A stretch of DNA of 13,463 nucleotides from an uncultured Eubacterium sp. (lineage in GTDB: Bacteria; Bacillota_A; Clostridia; Lachnospirales; Lachnospiraceae). Under the pieces are notes generated by a model. The model was given only the letters and a program-made list of their open reading frames with translations. It was not told the origin of the DNA and searched no databases. The stretch covers positions 12,886-26,348 of the forward strand of contig CAOXUF010000003.1 in the NCBI GenBank assembly GCA_948560485.1. The letters run 5' to 3'. Numbering within the stretch: position 1 is the first letter of the stretch; each line of letters starts with the position of its first letter. Shown piece by piece: positions 6,419 through 12,339 of the stretch. Made by a program: the position numbers and the translations under genes.

Positions 6419-6466
6419 ATCATAGTATCTTCTTAAAACTTCTGTTTGTGTGTTGTTGTTAATAAT
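6419..6466 (-). promoter_or_regulatory. Ribosome binding site and possible AUU start of the primase-polymerase gene
   Basis: AAAGGAGTGATGT precedes ATT ATT AAC AAC AAC ACA in frame with ATG 6418. ATG 6418 itself has no Shine-Dalgarno match. ATG 6470 is too close to AAGGAG and hits TAA after three codons. The spacing to ATT (6 bases) is ideal, and the extension VLRRYYDMLYPEKL is protein-like. The 78-aa gene shows the same arrangement. Confidence 0.45.
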
Positions 6467-6494
6467 ACATCACTCCTTTGTTTTTTATTAAAAT

Positions 6495-6531
6495 GGGAAT
6501 AAACGCTGAAGATCAGCGTTGTACTACTCCC
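6495..6531 (-). terminator. Stem-loop between cold-shock and primase-polymerase genes
   Basis: AACGCTGA (6502-6509) and TCAGCGTT (6513-6520) form an 8-bp stem with an AGA loop. GGGA (6495-6498) and TCCC (6528-6531) extend it. On the minus strand it is followed by TTTATTCCCATTTT, a fair terminator tail, just before the AAAGGAG site. Confidence 0.6.
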
Positions 6532-6561
6532 TTTTCAGCTATTCTCTTTTTGGCAATCACA

Positions 6562-6810
6562 TTATGCTAACAATGTTATTTTATACGCATCATCACCATC
6601 AGTTATCAATATGGAAGTACGTACAACATTTACAGCTTGTACACCCTTTTCAGTGTCGATAACATCATATTTCACTGAATCATCCTCTGCTAATTCCTTG
6701 AATCCTTCACCTGCAATTCCAGAATAATGTACGAATACTTCTTTGCCATCATCACCTGAAATAAACCCAAAACCACGCTGATTGTTGAACCATTTAACTT
6801 TTCCTGTCAT
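6562..6810 (-). CDS. Cold-shock domain protein, 82 aa
   Basis: MTGKVKWFNNQRGFGFISGD is a textbook cold-shock domain start. RNP1 is RGFGFI (residues 12-17) and RNP2 is VFVHYSGI (25-32), the aromatic strands that bind single-stranded RNA or DNA. Family members usually have about 66 residues; this one has a 15-17 residue tail (SILITDGDDAYKITLLA) after the core. Cold-shock proteins melt RNA structure and can act as antiterminators, a plausible job in an operon whose gaps hold stem-loops (inference). The gene has the leader GAAGGAGAAGATCAATAATG, closely matching two neighbours. It lies between the 200-aa gene and the primase-polymerase gene, which is separated by a hairpin. Assignment is firm. Confidence 0.95.
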   Translation of the reverse strand: MTGKVKWFNNQRGFGFISGDDGKEVFVHYSGIAGEGFKELAEDDSVKYDVIDTEKGVQAVNVVRTSILITDGDDAYKITLLA

Positions 6811-6869
6811 TATTGATCTTCTCCTTCATCTATAATTGAAATTATTGTATCTTTGCAAGTAAATTAATG

Positions 6870-7472
6870 CTACCTATTAGACAGTTTCTCCATATACTTC
6901 CATTTTTTAACTTCTTCCTTTCTATTTACGGATTCCCTTTTTTCTTTTTCATAATAACGTATAATTTCATTAGTGTTTTTTATACTCTTTTTACAACTGG
7001 ATAAAATTTGATTCTTTTCAGAATAAAATATCTTCCTTTTCACATCCGAAATAGAACTAATTTTTGATCCATCATACCAATCACTTGTTGAATGATATAT
7101 GTATTTATCATAAAATCTAATAATCCATTTATTGTTTCGACCAGGATATGTACTATGTATCATTAGCACTCCCATATATTCTTTAACCATTTCTCCATCT
7201 GGCATAAGTATTTCCATATATACACCAGTAGATGAAGTACAAAACAACAAATCTCTCGTAACATGTACTGAAATACTTTCCTCAATCTCATGAATCCACT
7301 TATTTACATCATTCAATATCTCTTCAATATGGGAATTATTGTATATATTAAAAGCTTCTGATACATAGGAAGAATTTTCGTCATGCTTTAACACAAGTTC
7401 TTTAAATTCCTGTGATGCAAAGAAATCATTGATTTTCTTTTCAATATCTATCATTCTTTTATTTGATTCCAT
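6870..7472 (-). CDS. Hypothetical protein, 200 aa
   Basis: The start ATG has CGGAGG nine bases upstream; the stop is TAG, with a second stop (TAA) two codons later. The N-terminal 75 residues are helical and acidic (KKINDFFASQEFKELVLKHD). The centre is a set of strands (LLFCTSSTGVYMEILMPDGE, WIIRFYDKYIYHST) that could form a small beta domain. The C-terminal 50 residues are a lysine-rich helix (EIIRYYEKEKRESVNRKEEV) suggesting a coiled coil or nucleic-acid contact. No catalytic motif, membrane segment or signal peptide is visible. I do not recognise it. It follows the 55-aa gene by about 25 bases, in the same operon. Confidence 0.85.
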   Translation of the reverse strand: MESNKRMIDIEKKINDFFASQEFKELVLKHDENSSYVSEAFNIYNNSHIEEILNDVNKWIHEIEESISVHVTRDLLFCTSSTGVYMEILMPDGEMVKEYMGVLMIHSTYPGRNNKWIIRFYDKYIYHSTSDWYDGSKISSISDVKRKIFYSEKNQILSSCKKSIKNTNEIIRYYEKEKRESVNRKEEVKKWKYMEKLSNR

Positions 7473-7497
7473 TTTCTCATTCCTCCGTATCTATCTC

Positions 7498-7665
7498 TTA
7501 TCCAATTTTCTCAACTTCATCTTCCGAAAAGTAATCAAAATCTCCATCATTAAAGTAAACACTGCATACTGGTAAACATTCTACATTTTGTCTTCCCAAT
7601 ATGCCGATTTTGCCAAAATACTTACTGGTTTCATCTGTTATTTTTACTTTTGTCCCATTTGTCAT
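7498..7665 (-). CDS. Small protein, 55 aa, SH3/KOW-like barrel (tentative)
   Basis: ATG 7665 follows TAAGGAGAAAATCAGTA, a strong site. The protein begins MTNGTKVKITDETSKYFGKI, continues GILGRQNVECLPVCSVYFND and ends DFDYFSEDEVEKIG, TAA. The pattern 'G-kVkItDetskyfGkiGil' (start of a strand, then 'GxxG' turn) is that of small SH3/KOW-type barrels, which often bind RNA or ribosomes. The sequence is too short for certainty. It has two cysteines (30, 34) but no zinc pattern. It sits between the Lar-like gene (hairpin in the gap) and the 200-aa gene. Length and codon use fit a real gene. Confidence 0.8.
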   Translation of the reverse strand: MTNGTKVKITDETSKYFGKIGILGRQNVECLPVCSVYFNDGDFDYFSEDEVEKIG

Positions 7666-7688
7666 TACTGATTTTCTCCTTAAATTTG

Positions 7689-7727
7689 ATATATAGTGGC
7701 AAGTTACAATCTCTCACCACTATATAT
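7689..7727 (-). terminator. Perfect 11-bp stem-loop between Lar-like and 55-aa genes
   Basis: ATATATAGTGG (7689-7699) pairs with CCACTATATAT (7717-7727) around a 17-nt loop. It starts just after the stop of the 175-aa gene and ends 8 bases before the ribosome binding site of the next. No T-run follows on the minus strand (CAAATTTAAGGAG), so processing or stability is as likely as termination. Confidence 0.6.
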
Positions 7728-7729
7728 TT

Positions 7730-8257
7730 CTACATTTGTATTTGTTTTTCTTCAAAATATCGTGAAATAATGTCCTTTACATGGTCATTAACAAATATTT
7801 TCTTAGCAACTTCACCCAAATCATAATTAATGCCGCTATATAACTTCAATAATTCCATTTCTTCAGCTATTTTTCGTAATTTCCATCCAGTGATATATTC
7901 CGGTGAATCAACTGAAATCATTGCACCATACCAAGCCATAGACAATAATTTCTTTATATACCATATAGCCTTTTCCGTATCTGACATATGTAATAATCTT
8001 GTTTGGTTGCTGAAAATTTCATTATTCCAGTCGTTTATTGTCTTTTGAACTGCCTCTTTTTTAGTCAATCTTCGTATTGTCATGTTGGGTTGTAAATACC
8101 CAAAATACGTATTATATTTATTTGTTGCAGCTTTACATCCCAGACATTCCACATAGAAATTAATGACTGTATCATTACAGAAATTTACTGTTTTTGTCAT
8201 TAATTCTGCTTCTCCACCACAATAAGGACATGGATTGATTATGATTTTCTTTGCCAT
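7730..8257 (-). CDS. Lar-like restriction-alleviation family protein with C-terminal extension, 175 aa
   Basis: The N-terminus has a zinc ribbon: NPCPYCGGEAEL with C10 and C13, then VECLGCKAAT with C38 and C41. It is followed by EAVQKTINDWNNE (about residues 68-80), the alanine/tryptophan-asparagine motif closing Lar-type domains. Lar of the Rac prophage reduces type I restriction of incoming DNA, and many phages carry such small proteins. Here about 95 further residues follow (TEKAIWYIKKLLSMAWYGAM, KLRKIAEEMELLKLYSGIN) that are helical and that I do not recognise, so the protein is longer than usual. The start has AAAGGAGAAATCAGTACTATG. Stop is TAG. Anti-restriction activity is inferred from family; many proteins with this ribbon have never been tested. 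Confidence 0.7.
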   Translation of the reverse strand: MAKKIIINPCPYCGGEAELMTKTVNFCNDTVINFYVECLGCKAATNKYNTYFGYLQPNMTIRRLTKKEAVQKTINDWNNEIFSNQTRLLHMSDTEKAIWYIKKLLSMAWYGAMISVDSPEYITGWKLRKIAEEMELLKLYSGINYDLGEVAKKIFVNDHVKDIISRYFEEKQIQM

Positions 8258-8281
8258 AGTACTGATTTCTCCTTTTTCTTT

Positions 8282-8318
8282 CAGGCGGCATATCGTTTAA
8301 TTTTAATACACCGCCCTG
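8282..8318 (-). terminator. Stem-loop between 248-aa and Lar-like genes
   Basis: CAGGCGG at 8282-8288 pairs with CCGCCCTG at 8311-8318, with one bulged base. The stem is GC-rich in an AT-rich background. It lies between stop 8325 and the AAAGGAG of the Lar-like gene; no T-run follows. Confidence 0.5.
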
Positions 8319-8324
8319 TCATTT

Positions 8325-9071
8325 TTATTTCCTATTAATCAGTTCTTCCTTAAGATTATTCAGTGTTTTAAGATTATCCTTTAAAGCTGATTTGTATTTT
8401 TCAACAAATTCCCATTTTGATTGACGTTCCATGCTATATGACATAGCTAATGAGTTGATAATTTCCCAAATATTGGGGTAAATATCTTCATATAAGCACA
8501 TGCCGCCCAAATCTTCATCCATAATTTCATATTTGAACGTTCCGTTTAAAGGCACTTCCTCTATACAATTGGAATATTTCTCCACATAATTATTGACAAA
8601 TTCATCTGCCGATACATTGGCTTTTTTGAATTCCATATCATAAAGATATTCATAATGCTCCGGTGTTACAAAAATACCTGTACGGTTGATAAATTCCTCT
8701 CTTGGGACAAAATCCTCGTGTACCGGTTCCTTGTAATCAAACTCCTCAGCTACTGGATGAATCAAATATGGTATTTCCCCCGTAATTTCAACATCCAGTA
8801 TCCCCATAGAGTTATTAAATCTGATTTCAATAGTATTTTCATTGCCGTGAATAGATTCAATAAGGGCATCACTATCCAGTACAATTTTTTGCCTTGTTTT
8901 CGGCTCTAAAAGAATGATCTGTCCATCTGTACCGTCATTAGGATTAGCAACCATAATAGAATCTTTCATATGTATCCCAATTAGACTTCTATCCCTGGTT
9001 GATACCGATACTGTTCTGCCATTCACCAGTTTTCTTACATCTCCAATTGTTAATTCGCTTAGTTTTGTCAT
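8325..9071 (-). CDS. Hypothetical protein, 248 aa; N-terminal domain shared with the 104-aa neighbour
   Basis: ATG 9071 is preceded by GGAGGAGAAAAAATC. The first 100 residues are a beta-rich domain (RKLVNGRTVSVSTRDRSLIG, QIILLEPKTRQKIVLDSDAL, TIEIRFNNSMGILDVEI). It aligns by eye along its length with the 104-aa protein encoded just upstream: 'l-GrxVsVStrDR..i.I.M', '.D..Iles..g....I.F...M..ldi'. The C-terminal 145 residues are helical (FVTPEHYEYLYDMEFKKANV, EFVNNYVEKYSNCIEEVP) and end in a lysine-rich helix (KYKSALKDNLKTLNNLKEEL). 'VFVTPEHYEYL' may be a phage helix-turn motif. No enzymatic signature is visible. I infer a duplication in which one copy gained or lost the helical half. Function unknown. 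Confidence 0.85.
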   Translation of the reverse strand: MTKLSELTIGDVRKLVNGRTVSVSTRDRSLIGIHMKDSIMVANPNDGTDGQIILLEPKTRQKIVLDSDALIESIHGNENTIEIRFNNSMGILDVEITGEIPYLIHPVAEEFDYKEPVHEDFVPREEFINRTGIFVTPEHYEYLYDMEFKKANVSADEFVNNYVEKYSNCIEEVPLNGTFKYEIMDEDLGGMCLYEDIYPNIWEIINSLAMSYSMERQSKWEFVEKYKSALKDNLKTLNNLKEELINRK

Positions 9072-9108
9072 GATTTTTTCTCCTCCATATTTTTGAATTT
9101 TGATTGTA

Positions 9109-9181
9109 GAGGATCAGCCTTTCGTCAATCCTCCGTTGTTTGATTTGATGTGATAAGCTGAGTCCCTGTTTTAGGGAGTCA
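9109..9181 (-). terminator. Two stem-loops between the tandem paralogues
   Basis: GAGGAT (9109-9114) pairs with ATCCTC (9128-9133). TGAGTCCCT (9159-9167) pairs with AGGGAGTCA (9173-9181) with one mismatch and a 5-nt loop. Both lie in the 168-base gap between the 104-aa and 248-aa genes. I see no open frame of note in the gap. Confidence 0.5.
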
Positions 9182-9239
9182 CCTGTCAGTACTTACTATA
9201 TGATTACTTCTCTATGTAGAAAAGAAATCTTTCTGTTAT

Positions 9240-9554
9240 TTACAGCTTGCATTCTGAAATATCAATACTCTCCATATCCAAGGTGAAATTTATTGTATAT
9301 GATCCGTCACCATCGTTTACAATGCTTTCGATGATATATTCATCAAAACATATTGACGTGATTATACAGTCTTTTTCATTTCTTGCCACAAGCCATAACG
9401 TCCTGTCATCCTCTTCATATTCAATCGACGCTTTGAGCATGGTTATAGATACTCCATAGCGGTCAATAGAGCTGATAGTTACAAACTTGCCCTCGAATAT
9501 TTTTGCTAATTCTTCTGATGTGATTGTGTTTTCTGTTGTTTCTGCTTTACCCAT
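9240..9554 (-). CDS. Hypothetical protein, 104 aa, paralogue of the 248-aa N-terminal domain
   Basis: ATG 9554 follows AAAAGGAGATTAAGAAC. The protein opens with a polar tail (MGKAETTENTITSEELAKIF), then EGKFVTISSIDRYGVSITML and alternating strands to SYTINFTLDMESIDISEC. It matches the 248-aa neighbour in the order GK-V-iSs-DR, I-M, D, I-esI-ndgd, I-F-(l/n)-dM-siDI. So this is a minimal single-domain form, probably a small beta barrel or sandwich. No catalytic residue pattern is visible. The two genes are tandem in the same operon, 168 bases apart, with stem-loops between them. I do not recognise the family. Confidence 0.85.
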   Translation of the reverse strand: MGKAETTENTITSEELAKIFEGKFVTISSIDRYGVSITMLKASIEYEEDDRTLWLVARNEKDCIITSICFDEYIIESIVNDGDGSYTINFTLDMESIDISECKL

Positions 9555-9636
9555 GTTCTTAATCTCCTTTTCTTTATATTGTTTTTAGCTGGACAATCAA
9601 ACGACTATCCACCTATATGATTCTGCTAAATCTAAT

Positions 9637-10299
9637 TCAATTTTTATATTTTTGTATTTCTTCATCCATTTGTTTTTGCGTATATTTTTTATCAATAGGG
9701 ATAGATTCAATAAATTCTTCCTGATCTTTTTCTGAAAGATTACGCATTATTGCAAGGGCAGTTGTTTTAGTTACAATACCAGTTGTCACAAGTTCATCTA
9801 ATTCAGGTATCATGTTGGCAAGCTGCTTGTAGTTTTGGAGGGTGCGCACGTCCATATTCATATCATAAGCTAGACCAGACTGAGTTTTACAAGACGAATT
9901 TTTTTCGTGTTGCGTTCTGTCTCCGCCATGTTCAATCCCATAAATCCTTTCCAACTCCTTAATTCTTAAACCCACTTTTTTGGCAGAACCACCAACATCT
10001 CCACGTTGCCCCAAACTTGATAACGAAACGTTATTGAGTTTATCTTCTTTGTCTACATGGTCATTTAACGCCTTACTTGCATTGCTATATCCCAAATCAT
10101 ATGTATGTACATATTCCATGAGATTCTGCAAGTTCTTTCTGTGTTTTTGGTTCATCTGAATTTTGCAAAGTAAAAACCTTTTCTTTTGGCAATGTATATT
10201 GATTTCCATTGAGTCAGTAAGATTACGCTCTATAGAAAGTATTCGTTTTAAGCTTTTCTCACTGATTCCTAATTGTTTAGCAATTTCCGATAATTTCAA
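9637..10299 (-). pseudogene. ParB/KorB-like double-HTH protein, copy B; frame-disturbed
   Basis: The frame opens at TTG 10299, with no ATG/GTG start. N-terminal HTH: KLSEIAKQLGISEKSLKRIL, then SIERNLTDSM. C-terminal HTH: SGLAYDMNMDVRTLQNYKQL, then ANMIPELDELVTTGIVTKTT and ALAIMRNLSEKDQEEFI. This is the order of phage/plasmid ParB-like DNA-binding proteins, without their N-terminal nuclease-like fold. Between about 10105 and 10207 the main frame reads implausibly (MEINIHCQKKRFLLCKIQMN) while the alternative frame reads YTLPKEKVFTLQNSDEPKTQ and KELAESHGI, the expected linker. Two compensating indels are therefore likely. The same frame is open upstream to ATT 10437 (encoding VRLCWYKNGGDRKSEGQND just before the TTG), so the 5' end is missing or altered. 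'GGDR' before both HTHs suggests an internal repeat. Either decayed or indel-containing assembly. Confidence 0.65.
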
Positions 10300-10320
10300 G
10301 AGGTCATTTTGACCTTCTGA
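10296..10320. promoter_or_regulatory. Inverted repeat at the start of the HTH gene; possible operator
   Basis: AGGTCA (10301-10306) and TGACCT (10310-10315) form a perfect 6-bp inverted repeat around TTT, directly before the TTG codon. A second repeat, CATGGC (10377-10382) with GCCATG (10393-10398), lies 80 bases upstream. DNA-binding proteins of this kind often autoregulate; the role here is inferred only. Confidence 0.35.
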
Positions 10321-10532
10321 TTTTCTATCACCTCCGTTTTTATACCAACATAATCGTACATATCTATAAGAAATCTCATGGCAGAAAATTTCGCCATGGA
10401 AAAAGATGTTTATTTCTTCTACATTTGGATAGGAAATCTATGTAAAACTCCTTATTCATTTTTCAATGTTCATCTTAATTTCCATGCTCAAAAACAGAAT
10501 TTTAATCAGTTCTTCATCATAATGGATAAAGA

Positions 10533-10547
10533 CATGCTATCAGCATG
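10533..10547. repeat. Short palindrome CATGCT-ATC-AGCATG
   Basis: A 6-bp inverted repeat with a 3-base centre, in the non-coding 10300-10590 stretch. A minus-strand frame ending TGA at 10456 reads HYDEELIKILFLSMEIKMNI and may be a gene remnant. Beyond that the stretch shows only the inverted repeats listed and no intact gene. Confidence 0.4.
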
Positions 10548-10592
10548 GTAAAAATTACTATTGGAAATATTGCAGAAATGCCATGATGTTAC

Positions 10593-10621
10593 TTGAAAAT
10601 CAGTTTAAAACGTGTGATAAT
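10593..10621 (+). promoter_or_regulatory. Strong sigma-A promoter of the small RNA
   Basis: TTGAAA (10593-10598), a 17-base spacer and GATAAT (10616-10621), preceded by TG at the extended position (TGTGATAAT). Transcription would begin near 10628. No open frame with a ribosome binding site follows before the terminator at 10653-10699. Confidence 0.7.
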
Positions 10622-10627
10622 ATCAAT

Positions 10628-10699
10628 GGGCATTTTCTGCTCTACATATGGGAGACCTGTCCGATGGTGTTGCAGCACCGTTTGAGGAGAGGTCTTTTT
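10628..10699 (+). ncRNA. Probable small RNA, about 72 nt
   Basis: The unit has its own promoter (TTGAAA-17-GATAAT) and its own rho-independent terminator. The terminator stem is AGACCT (10653-10658) with AGGTCT (10690-10695), followed by TTTT. Inside it TCC (10660-10662) pairs with GGA (10686-10688), and GATGGTG (10663-10669) with CACCGTT (10676-10682). So nearly the whole 43-nt 3' part folds into one long imperfect hairpin with a TTGCAG loop. The 5' 25 nt (ATGGGCATTTTCTGCTCTAC) are single-stranded and could base-pair with a target. No ribosome binding site or open frame is present. The NTase gene begins 270 bases downstream on the same strand with its own promoter. Target and role are unknown; I recognise no known RNA family. 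Confidence 0.6.
10653..10699 (+). terminator. Rho-independent terminator of the small RNA
   Basis: AGACCT at 10653-10658 pairs with AGGTCT at 10690-10695, with an inner nested stem and the tail TCTTTTTA. The T-run overlaps the end of the stem. Confidence 0.7.
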
Positions 10700-10779
10700 A
10701 ATTTACTGATGTTTATTATAGAACTTGTGTTTGGTTTTGTCAATAGAGAAATCGAACTTACGTTTGGATTTATGTTTAT

Positions 10780-10806
10780 TGTGGATAAATGCATTTTGAA
10801 AATGCA
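10780..10806 (+). promoter_or_regulatory. DnaA-box match beside a perfect palindrome
   Basis: TGTGGATAA (10780-10788) is the exact complement of the consensus DnaA box TTATCCACA. Directly after it, TGCATTTT-G-AAAATGCA (10790-10806) is a perfect palindrome. Also nearby are two imperfect 18-bp repeats, GAACTTGTGTTTGGTTTT and GAACTTACGTTTGGATTT. A single box can occur by chance. Confidence 0.3.
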
Positions 10807-10878
10807 ACATATTTAAACGAGATCCCTTCAAGCCGAAATCGCAAATAATGAAATCTTTCAGAATAAAAAAAATGCATA

Positions 10879-10906
10879 TTGATAAAAACATAATATATGA
10901 TATAAT
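10879..10906 (+). promoter_or_regulatory. Promoter of the NTase gene
   Basis: TTGATA (10879-10884), a 16-base spacer and TATAAT (10901-10906). The gene's GGAGG and ATG follow about 55 bases later, giving a normal leader. Confidence 0.7.
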
Positions 10907-10968
10907 ATAATGATTTAGTATTTCTCTAAATGGTCGGCATGGGAATCATATAATTGGAGGAAAATGAT

Positions 10969-11598
10969 ATGCATGATTTTATTTATGTAAGCAAAAATGA
11001 AGCAAAACCAGTTAGAGAAGATTTGTACAAAATTATTTGTAAAGTACAAGACATCGTAAGACCATATTTTACATTCCAATTTAAACCTGTTGGAAGTTCA
11101 AGCCGAAATATGATTACTTATGACAGAAAGTCCAACATAGGATTTGACTTTGATTTTAACCTGGAAATTAATGACGATGACGAAAATTACAGCGCACAGG
11201 AAATTCGACAAATAATTAAACGTGCGATTGACCAGGTAGCTCCTAAATATGGTTACAAGCCTTGCGAAGATTCCACAAGAGTATTAACAATCAAAAAAGT
11301 GAATACGCATACCAGTAAAATTATACATAGCTGTGATTTTGCACTTGTATATAATTATGGAAATGGTAAGCAGCAATATATAAGATTCAATAAAAATACT
11401 CAGGATTATACCTGGGAAAATCAAGGTAAAGGTTTCAAAAATTTAGACAATAAAATTGCATGGCTAAAGGATAACGGACACTGGGGAGAATTGGAGGATT
11501 ATTATATTGATAAAAAGAATCGCAATAATAATCCTGATAAACATTCACGTTCTATTTTTGCTGAATCCATTAATGAGATGTATCAGAAGAAAAAATAA
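10969..11598 (+). CDS. Nucleotidyltransferase-fold protein, 209 aa
   Basis: GGAGG at 10956-10960 fixes ATG 10969; the TTG at 10954 is inside the ribosome binding site. The protein shows the polymerase-beta-type NTase signature: FKPVGSSSRNMITYDRKSNI (G42-S43 in the nucleotide-binding turn), then GFDFDFNLEI with D60 and D62 as the paired catalytic carboxylates, and HSCDFALVY with D123 as a likely third. Such enzymes move a nucleotide onto RNA, protein or another nucleotide. I recall close relatives as uncharacterised Firmicute proteins. The C-terminal half (YIRFNKNTQDYTWENQGKGF, WLKDNGHWGELEDYYIDKKN, HSRSIFAESINEMYQ) is a conserved-looking helical part, perhaps for substrate binding. It is not a HEPN/MNT partner and no toxin-antitoxin gene overlaps it. 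It has its own promoter and lies downstream of the small RNA. It may be a defence or regulatory enzyme; the substrate is unknown. Confidence 0.8.
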   Translation: MHDFIYVSKNEAKPVREDLYKIICKVQDIVRPYFTFQFKPVGSSSRNMITYDRKSNIGFDFDFNLEINDDDENYSAQEIRQIIKRAIDQVAPKYGYKPCEDSTRVLTIKKVNTHTSKIIHSCDFALVYNYGNGKQQYIRFNKNTQDYTWENQGKGFKNLDNKIAWLKDNGHWGELEDYYIDKKNRNNNPDKHSRSIFAESINEMYQKKK

Positions 11599-11616
11599 TG
11601 GTGAAACTTAATTAAA

Positions 11617-11646
11617 AATAGCGTCCCCAAATTGGGAGGCGCTATT
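11617..11646. terminator. Bidirectional terminator between NTase and Uma2 genes
   Basis: AATAGCG (11617-11623) pairs with CGCTATT (11640-11646), with CCC/GGG inside. On the minus strand it is followed by TTTTTAATT, a good terminator for the Uma2 gene. On the + strand the tail is weak (ATCTTCT), 18 bases after the NTase stop. Confidence 0.75.
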
Positions 11647-11655
11647 ATCTTCTGT

Positions 11656-12189
11656 CTATGAAATCCTTATGGAAAATCCCTCATATATTCCTACAGGGAC
11701 ATCGTCACCAAAAGAATATTCTTGCATGTTATCCTGTTCAAAATTATAAACAGTTACTACTTCCTTTTCCGGATCAACAACCCAGTATTCCCTTACACCG
11801 GCAGTCCGGTATTTGAATAATTTCTTATAATAATCCATTGATCTGCTTCCAGGTGATACAATCTCAATAATCCAGTCAGGTGCTCCATGGCAGCCTTTTT
11901 CATCTAATTTAGAGGAATCACATATAACAGATATATCCGGTTCTACATAATTATAATCATCTTCACCAAGATATACGGCAAATGGAGCCGGGTATATTTC
12001 ACAATTGCCTTTGTTATTCCGAATATACAAATTAATTTCTGTACTGATAAAATTGAGCAGTCTCTGATGTGTCCTGGTTGGCGCTGCTAAGTAGTAAATC
12101 TGTCCGTCAATCAGTTCAGCACGTTCTCCATCCGGTAAGGCATGAATATCTTCTATTGTATAGATGTCTTCTTTTCTTACTACGTTCAT
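11656..12189 (-). CDS. Uma2 family (DUF820) PD-(D/E)XK-type nuclease, 177 aa
   Basis: ATG 12189 has AGGAGG eight bases upstream, downstream of a good promoter. The protein follows the Uma2 pattern: ERAELIDGQIYYLAAPT (N-terminal strand with E25), YNYVEPDISVICD (E83-P-D85), DWIIEIVSPGSRSMDYYKKL (E109 in 'hhhEIvSPs...D...K'), and YRTAGVREYWVVDPEKEVV. Uma2 proteins are predicted DNA endonucleases, abundant in cyanobacteria and present in Firmicutes; their biology is mostly unproven. Size is normal for the family. It converges on the NTase gene with a shared terminator, which suggests an independent cassette. Stop is TAG. Family assignment is strong; function is inferred. Confidence 0.9.
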   Translation of the reverse strand: MNVVRKEDIYTIEDIHALPDGERAELIDGQIYYLAAPTRTHQRLLNFISTEINLYIRNNKGNCEIYPAPFAVYLGEDDYNYVEPDISVICDSSKLDEKGCHGAPDWIIEIVSPGSRSMDYYKKLFKYRTAGVREYWVVDPEKEVVTVYNFEQDNMQEYSFGDDVPVGIYEGFSIRIS

Positions 12190-12216
12190 GGTTCACACCT
12201 CCTGTCCTTAAAGGAT

Positions 12217-12245
12217 ATTATAGGGGATATGGAGTTAGAATACAA
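12217..12245 (-). promoter_or_regulatory. Promoter of the Uma2 gene
   Basis: On the minus strand TATAAT (12222-12217) with a 17-base spacer and TTGTAT (12245-12240). Between promoter and start lies TCCTT-A-AAGGA (12205-12215), a short palindrome that could be an operator. Confidence 0.6.
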
Positions 12246-12284
12246 CTGGTTTGTGGAATCGACAATGTTTCTCTTGGATTTTGT

Positions 12285-12339
12285 GTTACTGTTCACACAG
12301 GTCTGTGCAGTAAATCCACAGACCTGTGTGAACAGTAAC
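12285..12339. repeat. Perfect 23-bp inverted repeat (long hairpin)
   Basis: The arms 12285-12307 and 12317-12339 are exact complements, beginning GTTACTGTTCACACAGG, around the 9-base loop CAGTAAATC. Such a strong stem in the gap between the Uma2 promoter and the sigma-factor gene resembles palindromic intergenic repeats or small non-autonomous elements. There is no T-run or flanking target duplication that I can see. The 12190-12481 gap otherwise holds the Uma2 promoter, a small palindrome ATGCTA-AAA-TAGCAT (12398-12412) and the sigma-gene ribosome binding site. Confidence 0.85.

Noticed and set aside
10703..10891. 62-aa minus-strand frame MFLSICIFFILKD...
   Set aside because: No ribosome binding site, low-complexity composition, and it overlaps the NTase promoter and the palindrome.
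10593..11598. Type III toxin-antitoxin locus (repeat RNA plus ToxN-like toxin)
   Set aside because: The RNA has no tandem repeats of the right kind, and the protein has NTase, not ToxN, motifs; the NTase gene also has its own promoter.
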